Part shown: positions 35,494 to 44,677 of the stretch, one piece after another | Layout: each line of letters begins with the position of its first letter | Position numbering within the stretch: position 1 is the stretch's first letter | DNA from: UBA10677 sp045532295 | GTDB lineage: Bacteria; Bacillota; Clostridia; Christensenellales; Pumilibacteraceae | Length of the DNA stretch: 64,000 nt | Direction: 5' to 3' | NCBI GenBank assembly: GCA_045532295.1 | Contig: JAZSFP010000027.1 | Coordinates: 1 to 64,000, forward strand | Program-made: the position numbers and the translations under genes | Notes under the pieces: model-generated | Told to the model about the DNA's origin: nothing | Database searches by the model: none | The model's input: the letters and a program-made list of their open reading frames with translations, nothing else

Positions 35494-38400
35494 ATGATTA
35501 AAATTTCGGCAAGTTATAATTATACGAATCCTAATTTTGTGATTCAGAATTTAGATGAACCAAGCGAATGGAGTCATCCTATTTTTGCGGTGCTTAAAAA
35601 CATTTTAATGCGTGGTTGTCCTACAAATCCATCTTTGTATTTGAGAAATTATTTTGGTAATCTACAAAAAGAAGAAAATTTTAATTATAGTCGTGATTTT
35701 AATAATTTAAATTGGAATGGAATTATTCGTGGTGGAACGCAATCAAATCCTGCCATTTATTTTTACTACAATATTTTGTTGAAGCATTATAAATTGGGCG
35801 GTTCATTTATTCCAGAATGTTTTGTAAGTAGTATTTTATCTAATTTAGATTGGGTAGAAGATTCGGAACAATTTGGACAAGTAGATTTTTATTCGCCTAT
35901 TTATAATGCCGTTATTGAAATTGATGGCAGTCAGCATCATTATGGGGAACAAAAAACTAAAGATGTTTTACGGGACGAGTTGTTTGAAAGAAATAACATT
36001 AAAATTGTAAGAATACCCACGTCTATTTTATATAATAATGAAAAAGTAAAAGAAAAGCTTAATAAAATTTTTGAAGGAGATGGGTATCGCTTACAATTTT
36101 TGTCTCTTGAAAGTCCATTTAAGAAGGAGAATATCCCGTATTCTTTTGCGATTAGATTTCAAACGCTTCTTTTGTATCTTTATGGGACGGGACAGATAGA
36201 GATAGATACTCCTGAGCTTAAATTAAATATTAAAACAGATACTTATATAAAGAAGGAACAGATACAAATAATTTTAAATGATTTTTATCTTTGGGTTAAA
36301 AATCTTGCAGGTTTGCAAAATATGCAGTTCACACAACCGCGAATAGATGTTTGTTTCTGTAATGATTCTCAAACCTTATTACAAAAAGACGGGATTAAAA
36401 TAGATATATCTCTCACGAAGGTTTATTGTGCCACAGCATCAAAAGATGTTTATTATATTCGAAATGATTATTTTAAATATAGTACGTATTCTCAAAAACG
36501 TCTCAAAGAACGACTTGTCGAAATAAAAGAAAAGAATTATTATAAAACAGCATATTCCCCAATAGAATATAATTTAGATAAAGAAAAACACGGGGACTAT
36601 TTGAGGTATGTTTTACAAAACATATCTGGTTTTGAATATAAAGATTTTAGGGCCAATCAACTTGAAATTATTATTGAAGCATTAAATAATCGGTGTGTAA
36701 TTGGCGTTCTGCCAACTGGGGCAGGAAAATCACTATGTTACCAAATATCGGCAGTATTAATCCCCGCGATGACAATTGTTATAGCCCCCCTTAAACTTTT
36801 AATGGTTGATCAATTCGAACATCTGCGCGATAAATTAGGAATTAACCATGCAACATTTATAAATTCTGCACATACAGAACACATCGACCTTTTTAGAAAA
36901 GGCAAATCTTTAATAACGCTAGTAGCGCCTGAAAGATTCTTTAGCGAAAAGTTCTTGGAAGCATTTATAAATCAAAAAACAGGGTTGAGAATAGGATTTA
37001 TAGTTATTGACGAAGCGCACTGCTTATCTGAGTGGGGGCATGATTTTAGAACATCATATTTGTGCTTATCGCATAATCTTAGCCGTCTTTTACCGACAAA
37101 TACATTTTTAATGGCTTTGACTGGAACAGCCTCTCACAGTGTTTTTAGGGATATAGAAAATGAATTTTTCTATTTTAAGAAAAAGGCTACTAAAGCAATT
37201 TATGCTAATGACATGAGAAGAACGAATCTGAATATTCACGTACAACGTTTTACCAATAAAGAAAACGATGAGACGGGAATTTTTGGTGCGTTGAGGGACA
37301 ATTTGCTTCCCACGTTGTTGGGGAAAAACAAAAAGAAAACACTTGTATTCACTAAAACAAAAAGAAGCCGAGCGAATGATGTCACCGCTTCAGCTTGTAT
37401 GTCTCTCAGTCAATATTTTGATTTGATGGGAAAGGAATATGGTCGAAAAAATATTGTCAGTTATTTTTCGGGTGGCGATGAGTTGACCGAAGCCGAACGG
37501 GATTATATTCTATCTAATTTTAAAAAAGATTCTGATTTGCGCATTATATTTGCGACAAAAGCGTTTGGAATGGGAATTGATATTAAAGATATTAGAAAAA
37601 CTATACACTATGGCTTGCCTTCTTCTATGGAAAGCCTGTATCAGCAAATAGGCCGAGCAGGTCGCGATGGCGAGCAATCTGATTGTTATATTTATTTCCG
37701 TGAAGAACAAAAAGAAGACTATGATCTGTTTTTTTCTCCTGCTGGATTAAGAATTCAAGAAATTGAAGAGAATATGAATAAATTAAAGGAGTTGGGAACA
37801 AATTTCTTTTTTATACAAAACGCAAACCTTGATGTTGCAATAGAAAAAGAAGTTATAATGCGCATTTATCAAGGTATTATTTCAAGGAATGAAAAAGGTG
37901 TTGATTTTGCCGATTGTAGAACAATTTGTAACGCTTTGTTCGAAAGTATTAATAATCAACATTTAATTAATATTTTGGGTAGAGTTAAAAGTAATATTTG
38001 TTTTGGGGTTGATGAGCCTGAATTAGAATTAATAATTTCTTCAAACGCTAGTATTATTGTTGAACGGGCTCTTTATCGTTTATTTTTGTTAGGCGAAATT
38101 GAGATGTGGAATGTTGTCTATGGGTCCGATATCGTAAATCCAATGTATACTCACTTAAAGAAAACGGATTATACGGAGGAGCAGAAATATAAGCGATTAG
38201 TAAAACATATAGAGCGCTATGAATCTCGAGCAAGAGCGATGCCAAAGAAAAATGATTTTGAATCGCGCCTTGAAAAATTGCTTCAATGGTCGTATGATAA
38301 CTTCTTGCTGGAAAGAATAAAATCCATGAAAACGCTATACGATTGGTGTATTGAATTTACTGATTCTAATAACTTTATGAGAAAATTATCGGATTATTTT

Positions 38401-38862
38401 TCTAATGACCCGATATACGTTCGATTAACGGATAGAAGTACATCAATTGAAGATTGGATTTCCGCGCTGGAGCGAAAGCCAGAAGAGACAAGATTAAGAA
38501 TAGCGCGTTTATTGGAGTCTTATGAAAACATCGATGCCCTAAATTATATATCTGGCATTACAAGATTGCGTTTAGGGGAGTTTAATGAGTTTGATGGCGA
38601 AAGACGCTTCAATATGAGTATGGACGGCGTAAGACGATTGTCCAACAAAAAACGAAGCAAGTTGTTTGCTGCTACTTATGAAATTCTTGAAGATGCTGAA
38701 ATGCGTAATATTTTTACAGGGAAATGGTTGCAGCATATATCCGAAGATGCGCGTTGCATTTATGAAGCAACTCAAGATGCGCAAGCGGAAAAATATTTAT
38801 TGGTAAACTTTATAGATAAATTATTAAAAACGAAGGAGAAAATAGATGCTAAATTACGATAA
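35494..38862 (+). CDS. RecQ-type DNA helicase fused to a DUF559-like PD-(D/E)XK nuclease domain
   Basis: 1122 aa. Residues about 105-195 match a DUF559/Vsr-like nuclease: GQVDF (Asp131), then VIEIDGSQHH (Glu142, Asp144), an RDELF helix and a KIVRI strand. Residues about 385-740 are a RecQ-family helicase: VLPTGAGKS (near 405), IDEAHCLSEWGHDFR (DEAH near 506, with the RecQ aromatic loop), ALTGTA, FATKAFGMGID and QIGRAGRDGE (near 720). A winged-helix-like segment follows (ERALYRLFLLGEIE); no HRDC is evident. No Shine-Dalgarno is visible. Codons are strikingly AT-rich (AAT, TTA, GAT) against GC-rich neighbours, which indicates transfer. It overlaps the next gene by 17 nt. Likely a nuclease-helicase defence effector. 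Confidence 0.88.
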   Translation: MIKISASYNYTNPNFVIQNLDEPSEWSHPIFAVLKNILMRGCPTNPSLYLRNYFGNLQKEENFNYSRDFNNLNWNGIIRGGTQSNPAIYFYYNILLKHYKLGGSFIPECFVSSILSNLDWVEDSEQFGQVDFYSPIYNAVIEIDGSQHHYGEQKTKDVLRDELFERNNIKIVRIPTSILYNNEKVKEKLNKIFEGDGYRLQFLSLESPFKKENIPYSFAIRFQTLLLYLYGTGQIEIDTPELKLNIKTDTYIKKEQIQIILNDFYLWVKNLAGLQNMQFTQPRIDVCFCNDSQTLLQKDGIKIDISLTKVYCATASKDVYYIRNDYFKYSTYSQKRLKERLVEIKEKNYYKTAYSPIEYNLDKEKHGDYLRYVLQNISGFEYKDFRANQLEIIIEALNNRCVIGVLPTGAGKSLCYQISAVLIPAMTIVIAPLKLLMVDQFEHLRDKLGINHATFINSAHTEHIDLFRKGKSLITLVAPERFFSEKFLEAFINQKTGLRIGFIVIDEAHCLSEWGHDFRTSYLCLSHNLSRLLPTNTFLMALTGTASHSVFRDIENEFFYFKKKATKAIYANDMRRTNLNIHVQRFTNKENDETGIFGALRDNLLPTLLGKNKKKTLVFTKTKRSRANDVTASACMSLSQYFDLMGKEYGRKNIVSYFSGGDELTEAERDYILSNFKKDSDLRIIFATKAFGMGIDIKDIRKTIHYGLPSSMESLYQQIGRAGRDGEQSDCYIYFREEQKEDYDLFFSPAGLRIQEIEENMNKLKELGTNFFFIQNANLDVAIEKEVIMRIYQGIISRNEKGVDFADCRTICNALFESINNQHLINILGRVKSNICFGVDEPELELIISSNASIIVERALYRLFLLGEIEMWNVVYGSDIVNPMYTHLKKTDYTEEQKYKRLVKHIERYESRARAMPKKNDFESRLEKLLQWSYDNFLLERIKSMKTLYDWCIEFTDSNNFMRKLSDYFSNDPIYVRLTDRSTSIEDWISALERKPEETRLRIARLLESYENIDALNYISGITRLRLGEFNEFDGERRFNMSMDGVRRLSNKKRSKLFAATYEILEDAEMRNIFTGKWLQHISEDARCIYEATQDAQAEKYLLVNFIDKLLKTKEKIDAKLR

Positions 38863-39310
38863 AATGGATGATGTATTAAAAAATCTTGATGAATGCGTTG
38901 ATGATATTAAAGAAATATCAAAAACGCAGGAAACACTTGAAGGGATTGCTCTGAAAATGAATGAAGCAATTTTTCAAATAAATGATACTAAAAATATAAT
39001 TTTAAAAAATGTTGAAAATATTGAGCTCATTGAGAAAAAACACGAAGATATAGAAAGAAATATAGAGAGTGTTTTACAGGATTATAAAAAAATACACTCT
39101 GCATTTGAATATGTCGAGATAGAAACAAAAAAAACAACAGCGCAGTTAGAAGCATTAAAAATAAACCAAGAAGAAAAAATTGATGGATTGAAAAGAACAC
39201 TTGAAGAAATTGAGGAAAAAAGGAAGGAACAAAATGGGCTTACATTATTTGTCACGTTAAGTTCTTTTATTGCAATTTTAATTTTAACAATCATTAATTT
39301 CTTTGTATAA
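38846..39310 (+). CDS. Tail-anchored coiled-coil protein, partner of the nuclease-helicase
   Basis: 154 aa, not recognised. Residues 1-130 are continuous heptad-rich coiled coil (LKNLDECVDDIKEISKTQ, LEALKINQEEKIDGLKRT). Residues 133-154 form one hydrophobic helix ending at the C-terminus (LFVTLSSFIAILILTIINFF), so it would be tail-anchored with the coil in the cytoplasm. It overlaps the upstream helicase gene by 17 nt and shares its AT-rich composition, so the two arrived together. An ATG at 38864 would remove the overlap. Possible role: membrane-linked sensor or effector. Confidence 0.8.
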   Translation: MLNYDKMDDVLKNLDECVDDIKEISKTQETLEGIALKMNEAIFQINDTKNIILKNVENIELIEKKHEDIERNIESVLQDYKKIHSAFEYVEIETKKTTAQLEALKINQEEKIDGLKRTLEEIEEKRKEQNGLTLFVTLSSFIAILILTIINFFV

Positions 39311-39312
39311 AT

Positions 39313-39348
39313 AAAACCCCCTTCCCGTTGTTTTGGGAAGGGGTTTTT
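39313..39348. terminator. Terminator closing the helicase module
   Basis: AAAACCCCCTTCCC/GGGAAGGGGTTTTT stem. Its plus-strand T run lies against the stop codon of the convergent DMT gene. Confidence 0.85.
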
Positions 39349-39349
39349 A

Positions 39350-40273
39350 TTAAAATAGCGTTATTAAAATAGCTAAGGTTACAAGAATTACGGAAATTAT
39401 TTGAGGGAGAGAGGTTTTTTCCTTGAAGAAAAATAGGGAAAGAAGGAAAGACGATATTATACTAAGGGCAGAAGTTACTACCGAATAAACGGGGAGTGGG
39501 ACGAGGGAGACGGCGTATACTGATAGGGGAGCACTAATGCCCGTGACTGCGCATTGCGAAAAAAGATAAAGCGAAGGTTTTAACGGGAAAGGGCTAAAGA
39601 CCTTTAAGCTTTTTTCTTTTTTGAATATTGCGAAAAAGATAAGAACTATAAAGGATACGATAGCAACTATTCCGTTTGATAAAGTAAGCCACGAGTTAGA
39701 ATCTGTAACGGAAGGTGTCAAAGTAAATAATTTAGACAGAATTGAACTTGCTCCGGCGAGGACGAATAAAATTAGGCAAATGACGACACCCCACGCGGTA
39801 ACTTTCTTTTTGGGTTTTTCTTCGTCCGTTCCCCTTTCTTCGCCGATTTTATTTTTGGGAAAAAGGTGAGGAAGAACTACGGCAATAAGCATTAAAACTA
39901 TTGAAACGATAGTGGGAATGGTGAGAGGCGTTGATAAAAAGATAAAGGAAAACAACGACGATATTATTAACGAGCCCGACATATTCGTAATAGAATAAAG
40001 CGAAAGCGGAGTAAAGTTAAGCGCGATTAAGCCAAGTGGCAAAGACGTTAGGACGAGTGTTGCGTGAAAAACGGCAAAAATTAGCGTTGAAAAGTTAACT
40101 TGGAGGTTAAAACCGTTAAAAAGACACAGAAAAAAACCCGTAACGACAGCAATAATTAAGGCGTGTTTAGCATAGTTTTCTGGTGTTTTTTCAAAAGTAA
40201 TTTGGAATTGTTTATTCAAAAGAGTGGTGCCGGCGCTTAAAGAAGCGCAAGCGAGCAAAATTAAATACGGCAA
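39350..40273 (-). CDS. DMT (EamA-like) family transporter
   Basis: 307 aa with about ten membrane helices in two similar halves, as in drug/metabolite transporters. The start is TTG at 40273 with AAGGAGG 8 nt upstream; no better ATG is near. A cytoplasmic lysine-rich loop (about 146-160) separates the halves. The C-terminus has the SALSIISSFLLSLFFFKEK motif typical of EamA repeats. Substrate unknown. Confidence 0.85.
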   Translation of the reverse strand: MPYLILLACASLSAGTTLLNKQFQITFEKTPENYAKHALIIAVVTGFFLCLFNGFNLQVNFSTLIFAVFHATLVLTSLPLGLIALNFTPLSLYSITNMSGSLIISSLFSFIFLSTPLTIPTIVSIVLMLIAVVLPHLFPKNKIGEERGTDEEKPKKKVTAWGVVICLILFVLAGASSILSKLFTLTPSVTDSNSWLTLSNGIVAIVSFIVLIFFAIFKKEKSLKVFSPFPLKPSLYLFSQCAVTGISAPLSVYAVSLVPLPVYSVVTSALSIISSFLLSLFFFKEKTSLPQIISVILVTLAILITLF

Positions 40274-40449
40274 AGGTAGTTACCTCCTTTTTAACAGTTT
40301 ACTTTAATTGCCGAATAAAGTCAATAGGAATAAAGTGAAATTTTAATATTCAAGCAATTAGGTAAATAGACGATTAATTCAAGTAAAATTATTCTTTTAT
40401 ACGCGTTAGCGCAATTTTCAAAAAAATTTAAAAAATTTTCAAAAAACTC

Positions 40450-40506
40450 TTGACAAACCGAAAAAGGCGTGTTATAATATTAGCAGTCAATGGGAAAGAG
40501 TGCTAA
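40450..40506 (+). promoter_or_regulatory. Heat-shock promoter with CIRCE operator
   Basis: TTGACA (40450-40455), 17-nt spacer, TATAAT (40473-40478). CIRCE follows at 40480-40506: TTAGCAGTC, 9 nt, GAGTGCTAA. It matches the HrcA-binding consensus except for one base (G for C) in the left arm. A ~125-nt leader with little obvious structure separates it from the Hsp20 start. Nothing else was seen in 40274-40449. Confidence 0.93.
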
Positions 40507-40631
40507 CAAAAGCAAAACGCGATTGCCAAAATTAGCGCGATTAACCTTGATTGGAACGAGGGGATATGCTCCGCGCGTAAGCATAGAACTTCGGAAACGG
40601 GCGCAAAATAAATTTATGGAGGATTATTATT

Positions 40632-41048
40632 ATGAAAAACTATTTAGTAACTAAAAACAACGGATTTTTTCCCAGCGTATTCGACGACTTCTTCGACGAC
40701 TTTTTCCGTCCTTCGACGAGATGGGAAAAGGCAGGCGGAGTTATGAGTACGGACGTAAAGGAGCGAGAGGGCGAGTATGAACTTCTCATTGAGATCCCCG
40801 GCTTTAAGAAGGAAAATCTCAATATTGAAGTTGAGGACGGTTACCTTACCGTTAGCGCAAAGCGTGAAGAGAGTGGCGACGACAAGTATTTAAGACGCGA
40901 GAGAATTTCTTCTTGCTCGAGAAAGTTCTATATCGGCGATATTCCCGAAAGCGAGATTAAAGCGAAGTTTGATAGCGGAGTGCTTTCCGTAATCGTTCCC
41001 AAAGAAAAGGAAAAAATAGTAACTAAAAAGACCGTCGCAATCGACTAA
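40632..41048 (+). CDS. Small heat-shock protein Hsp20
   Basis: 138 aa, alpha-crystallin family. It is an ATP-independent holdase that binds unfolding proteins. The short N-terminus (FFPSVFDDFFDDFFRPSTR) is followed by the alpha-crystallin domain (YELLIEIPGFKKENLNIEVE, then GVLSVIVPKEK). Expression is controlled by HrcA through the CIRCE site upstream. TGGAGG precedes the ATG. Transcribed alone. Confidence 0.96.
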   Translation: MKNYLVTKNNGFFPSVFDDFFDDFFRPSTRWEKAGGVMSTDVKEREGEYELLIEIPGFKKENLNIEVEDGYLTVSAKREESGDDKYLRRERISSCSRKFYIGDIPESEIKAKFDSGVLSVIVPKEKEKIVTKKTVAID

Positions 41049-41052
41049 AAAA

Positions 41053-41090
41053 CGAAACTCCCCTTTCCATAAAGAGAGGGGCGTTTTCTT
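41053..41090 (+). terminator. Terminator after hsp20
   Basis: Stem built on CTCCCC/GAGGGG with a T-rich tail. Confidence 0.7.
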
Positions 41091-41140
41091 TTAAAAAACA
41101 TAAACAGCAAATATGTTTACGATTTTGCAAAGAAATATTA

Positions 41141-41169
41141 TTGATTTTTTTATTCTTCTATGGTATAAT
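41141..41169 (+). promoter_or_regulatory. Promoter of the rha operon
   Basis: TTGATT (41141-41146), 17-nt spacer, TATAAT (41164-41169). Confidence 0.7.
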
Positions 41170-41205
41170 TAAATAAAGATTTACTCTAAAGGATAGAGAA
41201 AGATT

Positions 41206-42510
41206 ATGAGAAAGAATTATTTAGCAATAGATATAGGCGCGAGCAGTGGACGACATATCCTTGGCTACTACGAAAACGGTAAAATGGTGGAGAAGGAAGT
41301 CTACCGTTTTCCTAACGGCGCAGTGGAGCGCGAGGGTAGTTTAGTTTGGGATTTAGACGCGCTTAAAGAGGGCGTGATTGAGGGAATTGCAAAGGCTTTT
41401 GAAGAGGCAGGCGAAATTGAGAGCGTTGCTATCGACACTTGGGGCGTTGACTACGTGCTACTTAACGGAGACGAAGAGATTTTGCCTTGCTACGCGTATC
41501 GAGATAGCAGAACGGCGAAAACTATACCGCTCGTTCATAATATCGTTGATTTTCCCACGCTTTACGCTCTTACCGGAATACAAACTCAGCCTTTTAATAC
41601 TATTTATCAAATGTACGACGACCACTTAAAAGGCAGACTTACTAAGGCGACGGACTATCTTATGATGCCTCAGTACCTTTCCTTCGTTTTAACGGGCGTT
41701 AAAAAGCACGAATACACCGAAGAGACTACGGGCGGGCTCGTGGCAATCAATAAAAAGGAATACTGCTACGAGATTATTGAAAAACTGGGTTTCCCCTCTC
41801 GGCTTTTTGGTAAGATTTCGCTCCCGGGCGAAGAAGTGGGAAAATTAAAGGACGAGATTGCTAAAAGGGTGGGCGGACAGACCACCGTAGTGCTTTGCGC
41901 AAGCCACGATACCGCAAGCGCGGTTGAAGGAATTCCTATGGAAAAGGACGGCTTGTTTATTTCAAGCGGAACTTGGTCGCTCCTCGGCGCAAAAACGGAG
42001 AGAGCGGTAGCGGACGAACAGAGTAGGCTTAGCGGTTATTCCAACGAGGGCGGAGTAGGTTACAACCGTTATTTAAAGAATATCGCAGGTATGTGGCTGG
42101 TTCAGTCGCTCCGAGCGGAAATGTGTCCCGATACGAGTTTTTCGGACATAGTAAAAATGGCGAGAAGTTCGCAATTTAACGATACGGTTGACGTAAATCA
42201 CGACGCTTTTTACGCTCCGAAGAGTATGAAAAAGGCAATCGAGGACTGGTTTACCGATAACAAACCCGTCGAAATGGGCGATTATTTTAGATGCGCTTAC
42301 AGGAGCGTTGCTAAGGCTTACGGCGAGGCGGTTCGCGCAATCGAAAAAACGCACGGAAGAGAATACGAACGCATTTATATCGTGGGCGGAGGCGCTAAAA
42401 ACGAGTACCTTAACGAACTCACCGCAAAAGAAACGGGCAAGGAAATCATCGCTATGCCTATTGAGGCTACGGCGCTTGGCAACCTTAAAGTACAAGGGGC
42501 GAGAAAATGA
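41206..42510 (+). CDS. rhaB: Rhamnulokinase
   Basis: 434 aa, FGGY kinase. It phosphorylates L-rhamnulose to L-rhamnulose 1-phosphate. Signs: LAIDIGASSGRHILG (phosphate 1 loop, residues 5-19), SVAIDTWGVDYVLL (typical of RhaB), CASHDTASAV and ISSGTWSLLG, and an IYIVGGGAKNEYLNELTA motif near the C-terminus. First gene of rhaB-rhaA-rhaD. Its stop overlaps the rhaA start by 4 nt. Confidence 0.95.
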   Translation: MRKNYLAIDIGASSGRHILGYYENGKMVEKEVYRFPNGAVEREGSLVWDLDALKEGVIEGIAKAFEEAGEIESVAIDTWGVDYVLLNGDEEILPCYAYRDSRTAKTIPLVHNIVDFPTLYALTGIQTQPFNTIYQMYDDHLKGRLTKATDYLMMPQYLSFVLTGVKKHEYTEETTGGLVAINKKEYCYEIIEKLGFPSRLFGKISLPGEEVGKLKDEIAKRVGGQTTVVLCASHDTASAVEGIPMEKDGLFISSGTWSLLGAKTERAVADEQSRLSGYSNEGGVGYNRYLKNIAGMWLVQSLRAEMCPDTSFSDIVKMARSSQFNDTVDVNHDAFYAPKSMKKAIEDWFTDNKPVEMGDYFRCAYRSVAKAYGEAVRAIEKTHGREYERIYIVGGGAKNEYLNELTAKETGKEIIAMPIEATALGNLKVQGARK

Positions 42511-43754
42511 AAAAGGCTATTTTAGAATACGCAAGGGAAGAGTACGCAAAGTACGGAGTAGATATCGACAAGGCTATGGAACGGGTAAGCAAAATTCCCG
42601 TATCAATCCATTGCTGGCAGGGCGACGACATCGAGGGCTTTATGAACAATAAAGCGGACGGTGGCGGAATACAAACGACGGGTTCGTATCCCTATTCTGC
42701 GCGTGGATTTGAGCAACTTACTGCCGACTTTGACGAAGTTTTGCGTCTTACTCCGGGCGTTAAGAGAATAAACCTTCACGCAATTTACGCCGTAACCGAC
42801 GGTGAAGTTAGTCTTGACAATCTTACTATCGAACATTTTAGACCTTGGCTTGAGTGGGCGAGAGTAAGAGGCGTTAAAATCGACTTTAACCCCACGCTCT
42901 TTGGCCACGAAAAAGTAAAGGACGGGCTTACGCTATCCTCTCCCGACGAAGAAACGCGAAGGTTTTGGATTAGATGCGTGCAAGCAACGAGAAAGATAGC
43001 CTCTGAAATAGGCAAAGAACAGGGCTCGCCCTGTCTTCATAATCTTTGGATAGCGGACGGCTTTAAGGATACGCCTTCCGATCGTCTTACCCCAAGACTT
43101 CGCCTCAAAGCCTCGCTCGACGAGATTTATTCGGTTGCGTATCCGCAAAAATATATTATCGACAGCGTAGAGAGTAAAGTCTTCGGCATAGGCGTAGAGA
43201 GTTATACGGTAGGCAGTAGCGAGTTTTACCAAGCGTATTCCGCAAAATCAGGCGTTTGCGCTCTGCTTGATAACGGACACTTCCATCCGCAAGAGTTCGT
43301 GAGCGACAAAATTCCCTCGCTCCTTGCTTTTTACGACAAGGTTGCCCTCCACGTAACGAGAGGCGTGCGTTGGGATAGCGACCACGTGGTTATTTTGGAC
43401 GACGAGACCAAGGAAATTGCTACCGAGATTATAAGAAACAACGCAGACGAGCGCGTACTTATCGGGCTTGACTATTTTGACGCAAGCATAAACAGAGTTC
43501 TTGCGTGGGTAACGGGCGCGAGAAATATGCAAAAAGCGTTGCTTTACGCTACTCTTCAGCCCCACGAAGAGATGAAAAGACTGCAAGATGAGGCTGACTA
43601 CGGCGCAGTTCTTGCTCTAAAGGAAGAGATTAAGGAACTACCGTTTGGCATCGTTTGGAACGCTTACTGCACTCAGCAGGGCGTACCCACGGGCAGAGAA
43701 GTTTACGAGAGAATAAAAAAATATGAGGACGGCGTTAAAGCCGAAAGGAGTTAA
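42507..43754 (+). CDS. rhaA: L-rhamnose isomerase
   Basis: 415 aa, full length. It converts L-rhamnose to L-rhamnulose with a Mn/Zn-dependent TIM barrel. Family marks are VSIHCWQGDDIEGF at the N-terminus, GVKRINLHAIYAV, LWIADGFKDTPSDR and ALLDNGHFHP (metal-binding). The ATG overlaps the rhaB stop. A rhamnose mutarotase and a rhamnose transporter are not in the operon. Confidence 0.97.
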   Translation: MKKAILEYAREEYAKYGVDIDKAMERVSKIPVSIHCWQGDDIEGFMNNKADGGGIQTTGSYPYSARGFEQLTADFDEVLRLTPGVKRINLHAIYAVTDGEVSLDNLTIEHFRPWLEWARVRGVKIDFNPTLFGHEKVKDGLTLSSPDEETRRFWIRCVQATRKIASEIGKEQGSPCLHNLWIADGFKDTPSDRLTPRLRLKASLDEIYSVAYPQKYIIDSVESKVFGIGVESYTVGSSEFYQAYSAKSGVCALLDNGHFHPQEFVSDKIPSLLAFYDKVALHVTRGVRWDSDHVVILDDETKEIATEIIRNNADERVLIGLDYFDASINRVLAWVTGARNMQKALLYATLQPHEEMKRLQDEADYGAVLALKEEIKELPFGIVWNAYCTQQGVPTGREVYERIKKYEDGVKAERS

Positions 43755-43756
43755 TA

Positions 43757-44566
43757 ATGAAAAAGGACATACTTACTTCAAGATTTGTTAAACAGATGAG
43801 CGAGGCTACTGCGAATATGTACCGTCTTGGCTGGGATGAGCGCAACGGCGGTAATATTTCGATGATGCTTGAAGAGGGCGAAATCGAGCAGTACGATTAT
43901 AGCGTTATCCGTCAAATCCCTATCGACTTTGACGCGAGCGCGCTCAAGGGCAAAGTTTTTATCGTAACGGGTACGGGCAAGTACTTTAAGAACGTAGAGA
44001 AAGAGCCCGAGAATAACCTCGGCGTAGTGCGCATTAGAGAGGACGGCAAGAGCGTTGATCTTTTGTGGGGCTGGGCGCAGGGCGGTCAGTTTACGAGCGA
44101 ATTCCCCGCTCACCTTATGAGCCATATCGCGCGTCTTAAAAAGGACGAAGGACATAGAGTTGTTATGCACACGCACCCCACCTACACCATTGCAATGAAC
44201 GCAGTTTGCCCTATTGACGAGGCGGACTTTACGCATAAACTTTGGCAAAGTAATACCGAGGCGGTAGTAGTTTTCCCTGACGGCGTGGGCATACTTCCTG
44301 CGATGGTTTGCGGAACTAACGAAATCGGCGAGGCTACGGCGGAGAAAATGGACGAATATCGTCTTGTCGTTTGGACGAACCACGGTATTTACGGAACGGG
44401 TAAGGATATGGACGAGGCGTTTGGTCTTATCGAAACGGTGGAAAAAACCGCTCAACTCTATATGCTTGCTCTCGGTCATTGCGTAAACATTATTCCCGAC
44501 GAGATTATCAGCGGTCTTGCAAAACGCTACGGTCTTACCCCCAAAGCAGGAGTATTAAAAGCGTAA
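43757..44566 (+). CDS. rhaD: Rhamnulose-1-phosphate aldolase
   Basis: 269 aa, class II aldolase. It splits rhamnulose 1-phosphate to dihydroxyacetone phosphate and L-lactaldehyde. Family marks are GWDERNGGNISMML near the N-terminus, the zinc ligands in VMHTHPTYTIAMNAV (two His) and the third His in VVWTNHGIYGTG, plus the catalytic Glu in the preceding segment. 2 nt after rhaA with AAAGGAG. It completes L-rhamnose catabolism and fits the pectin-related genes around it. Confidence 0.96.
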   Translation: MKKDILTSRFVKQMSEATANMYRLGWDERNGGNISMMLEEGEIEQYDYSVIRQIPIDFDASALKGKVFIVTGTGKYFKNVEKEPENNLGVVRIREDGKSVDLLWGWAQGGQFTSEFPAHLMSHIARLKKDEGHRVVMHTHPTYTIAMNAVCPIDEADFTHKLWQSNTEAVVVFPDGVGILPAMVCGTNEIGEATAEKMDEYRLVVWTNHGIYGTGKDMDEAFGLIETVEKTAQLYMLALGHCVNIIPDEIISGLAKRYGLTPKAGVLKA

Positions 44567-44583
44567 ACTATCCCAAAAAAACG

Positions 44584-44617
44584 AAAACCCTTGCGTTGTT
44601 TTTACGGCAGGGGTTTT
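44584..44617 (+). terminator. Terminator of the rha operon
   Basis: AAAACCCTTGC/GCAGGGGTTTT stem with one wobble pair, T-rich end. Confidence 0.75.
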
Positions 44618-44642
44618 AAATTTTAAAAAATGGGCAATAACA

Positions 44643-44671
44643 TTGACATTATCGAAAAAAAAGTGTATTAT
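44643..44671 (+). promoter_or_regulatory. Promoter placed for a leaderless mRNA
   Basis: TTGACA (44643-44648), 17-nt spacer, TATTAT (44666-44671), then 6 nt to the ATG at 44678. Confidence 0.65.
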
Positions 44672-44677
44672 ATAAGT

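Noticed and set aside
35494..38862. Ordinary housekeeping recQ
   Set aside because: The N-terminal nuclease domain, 1122-aa length, AT-rich composition and coupled membrane protein do not fit standard RecQ.
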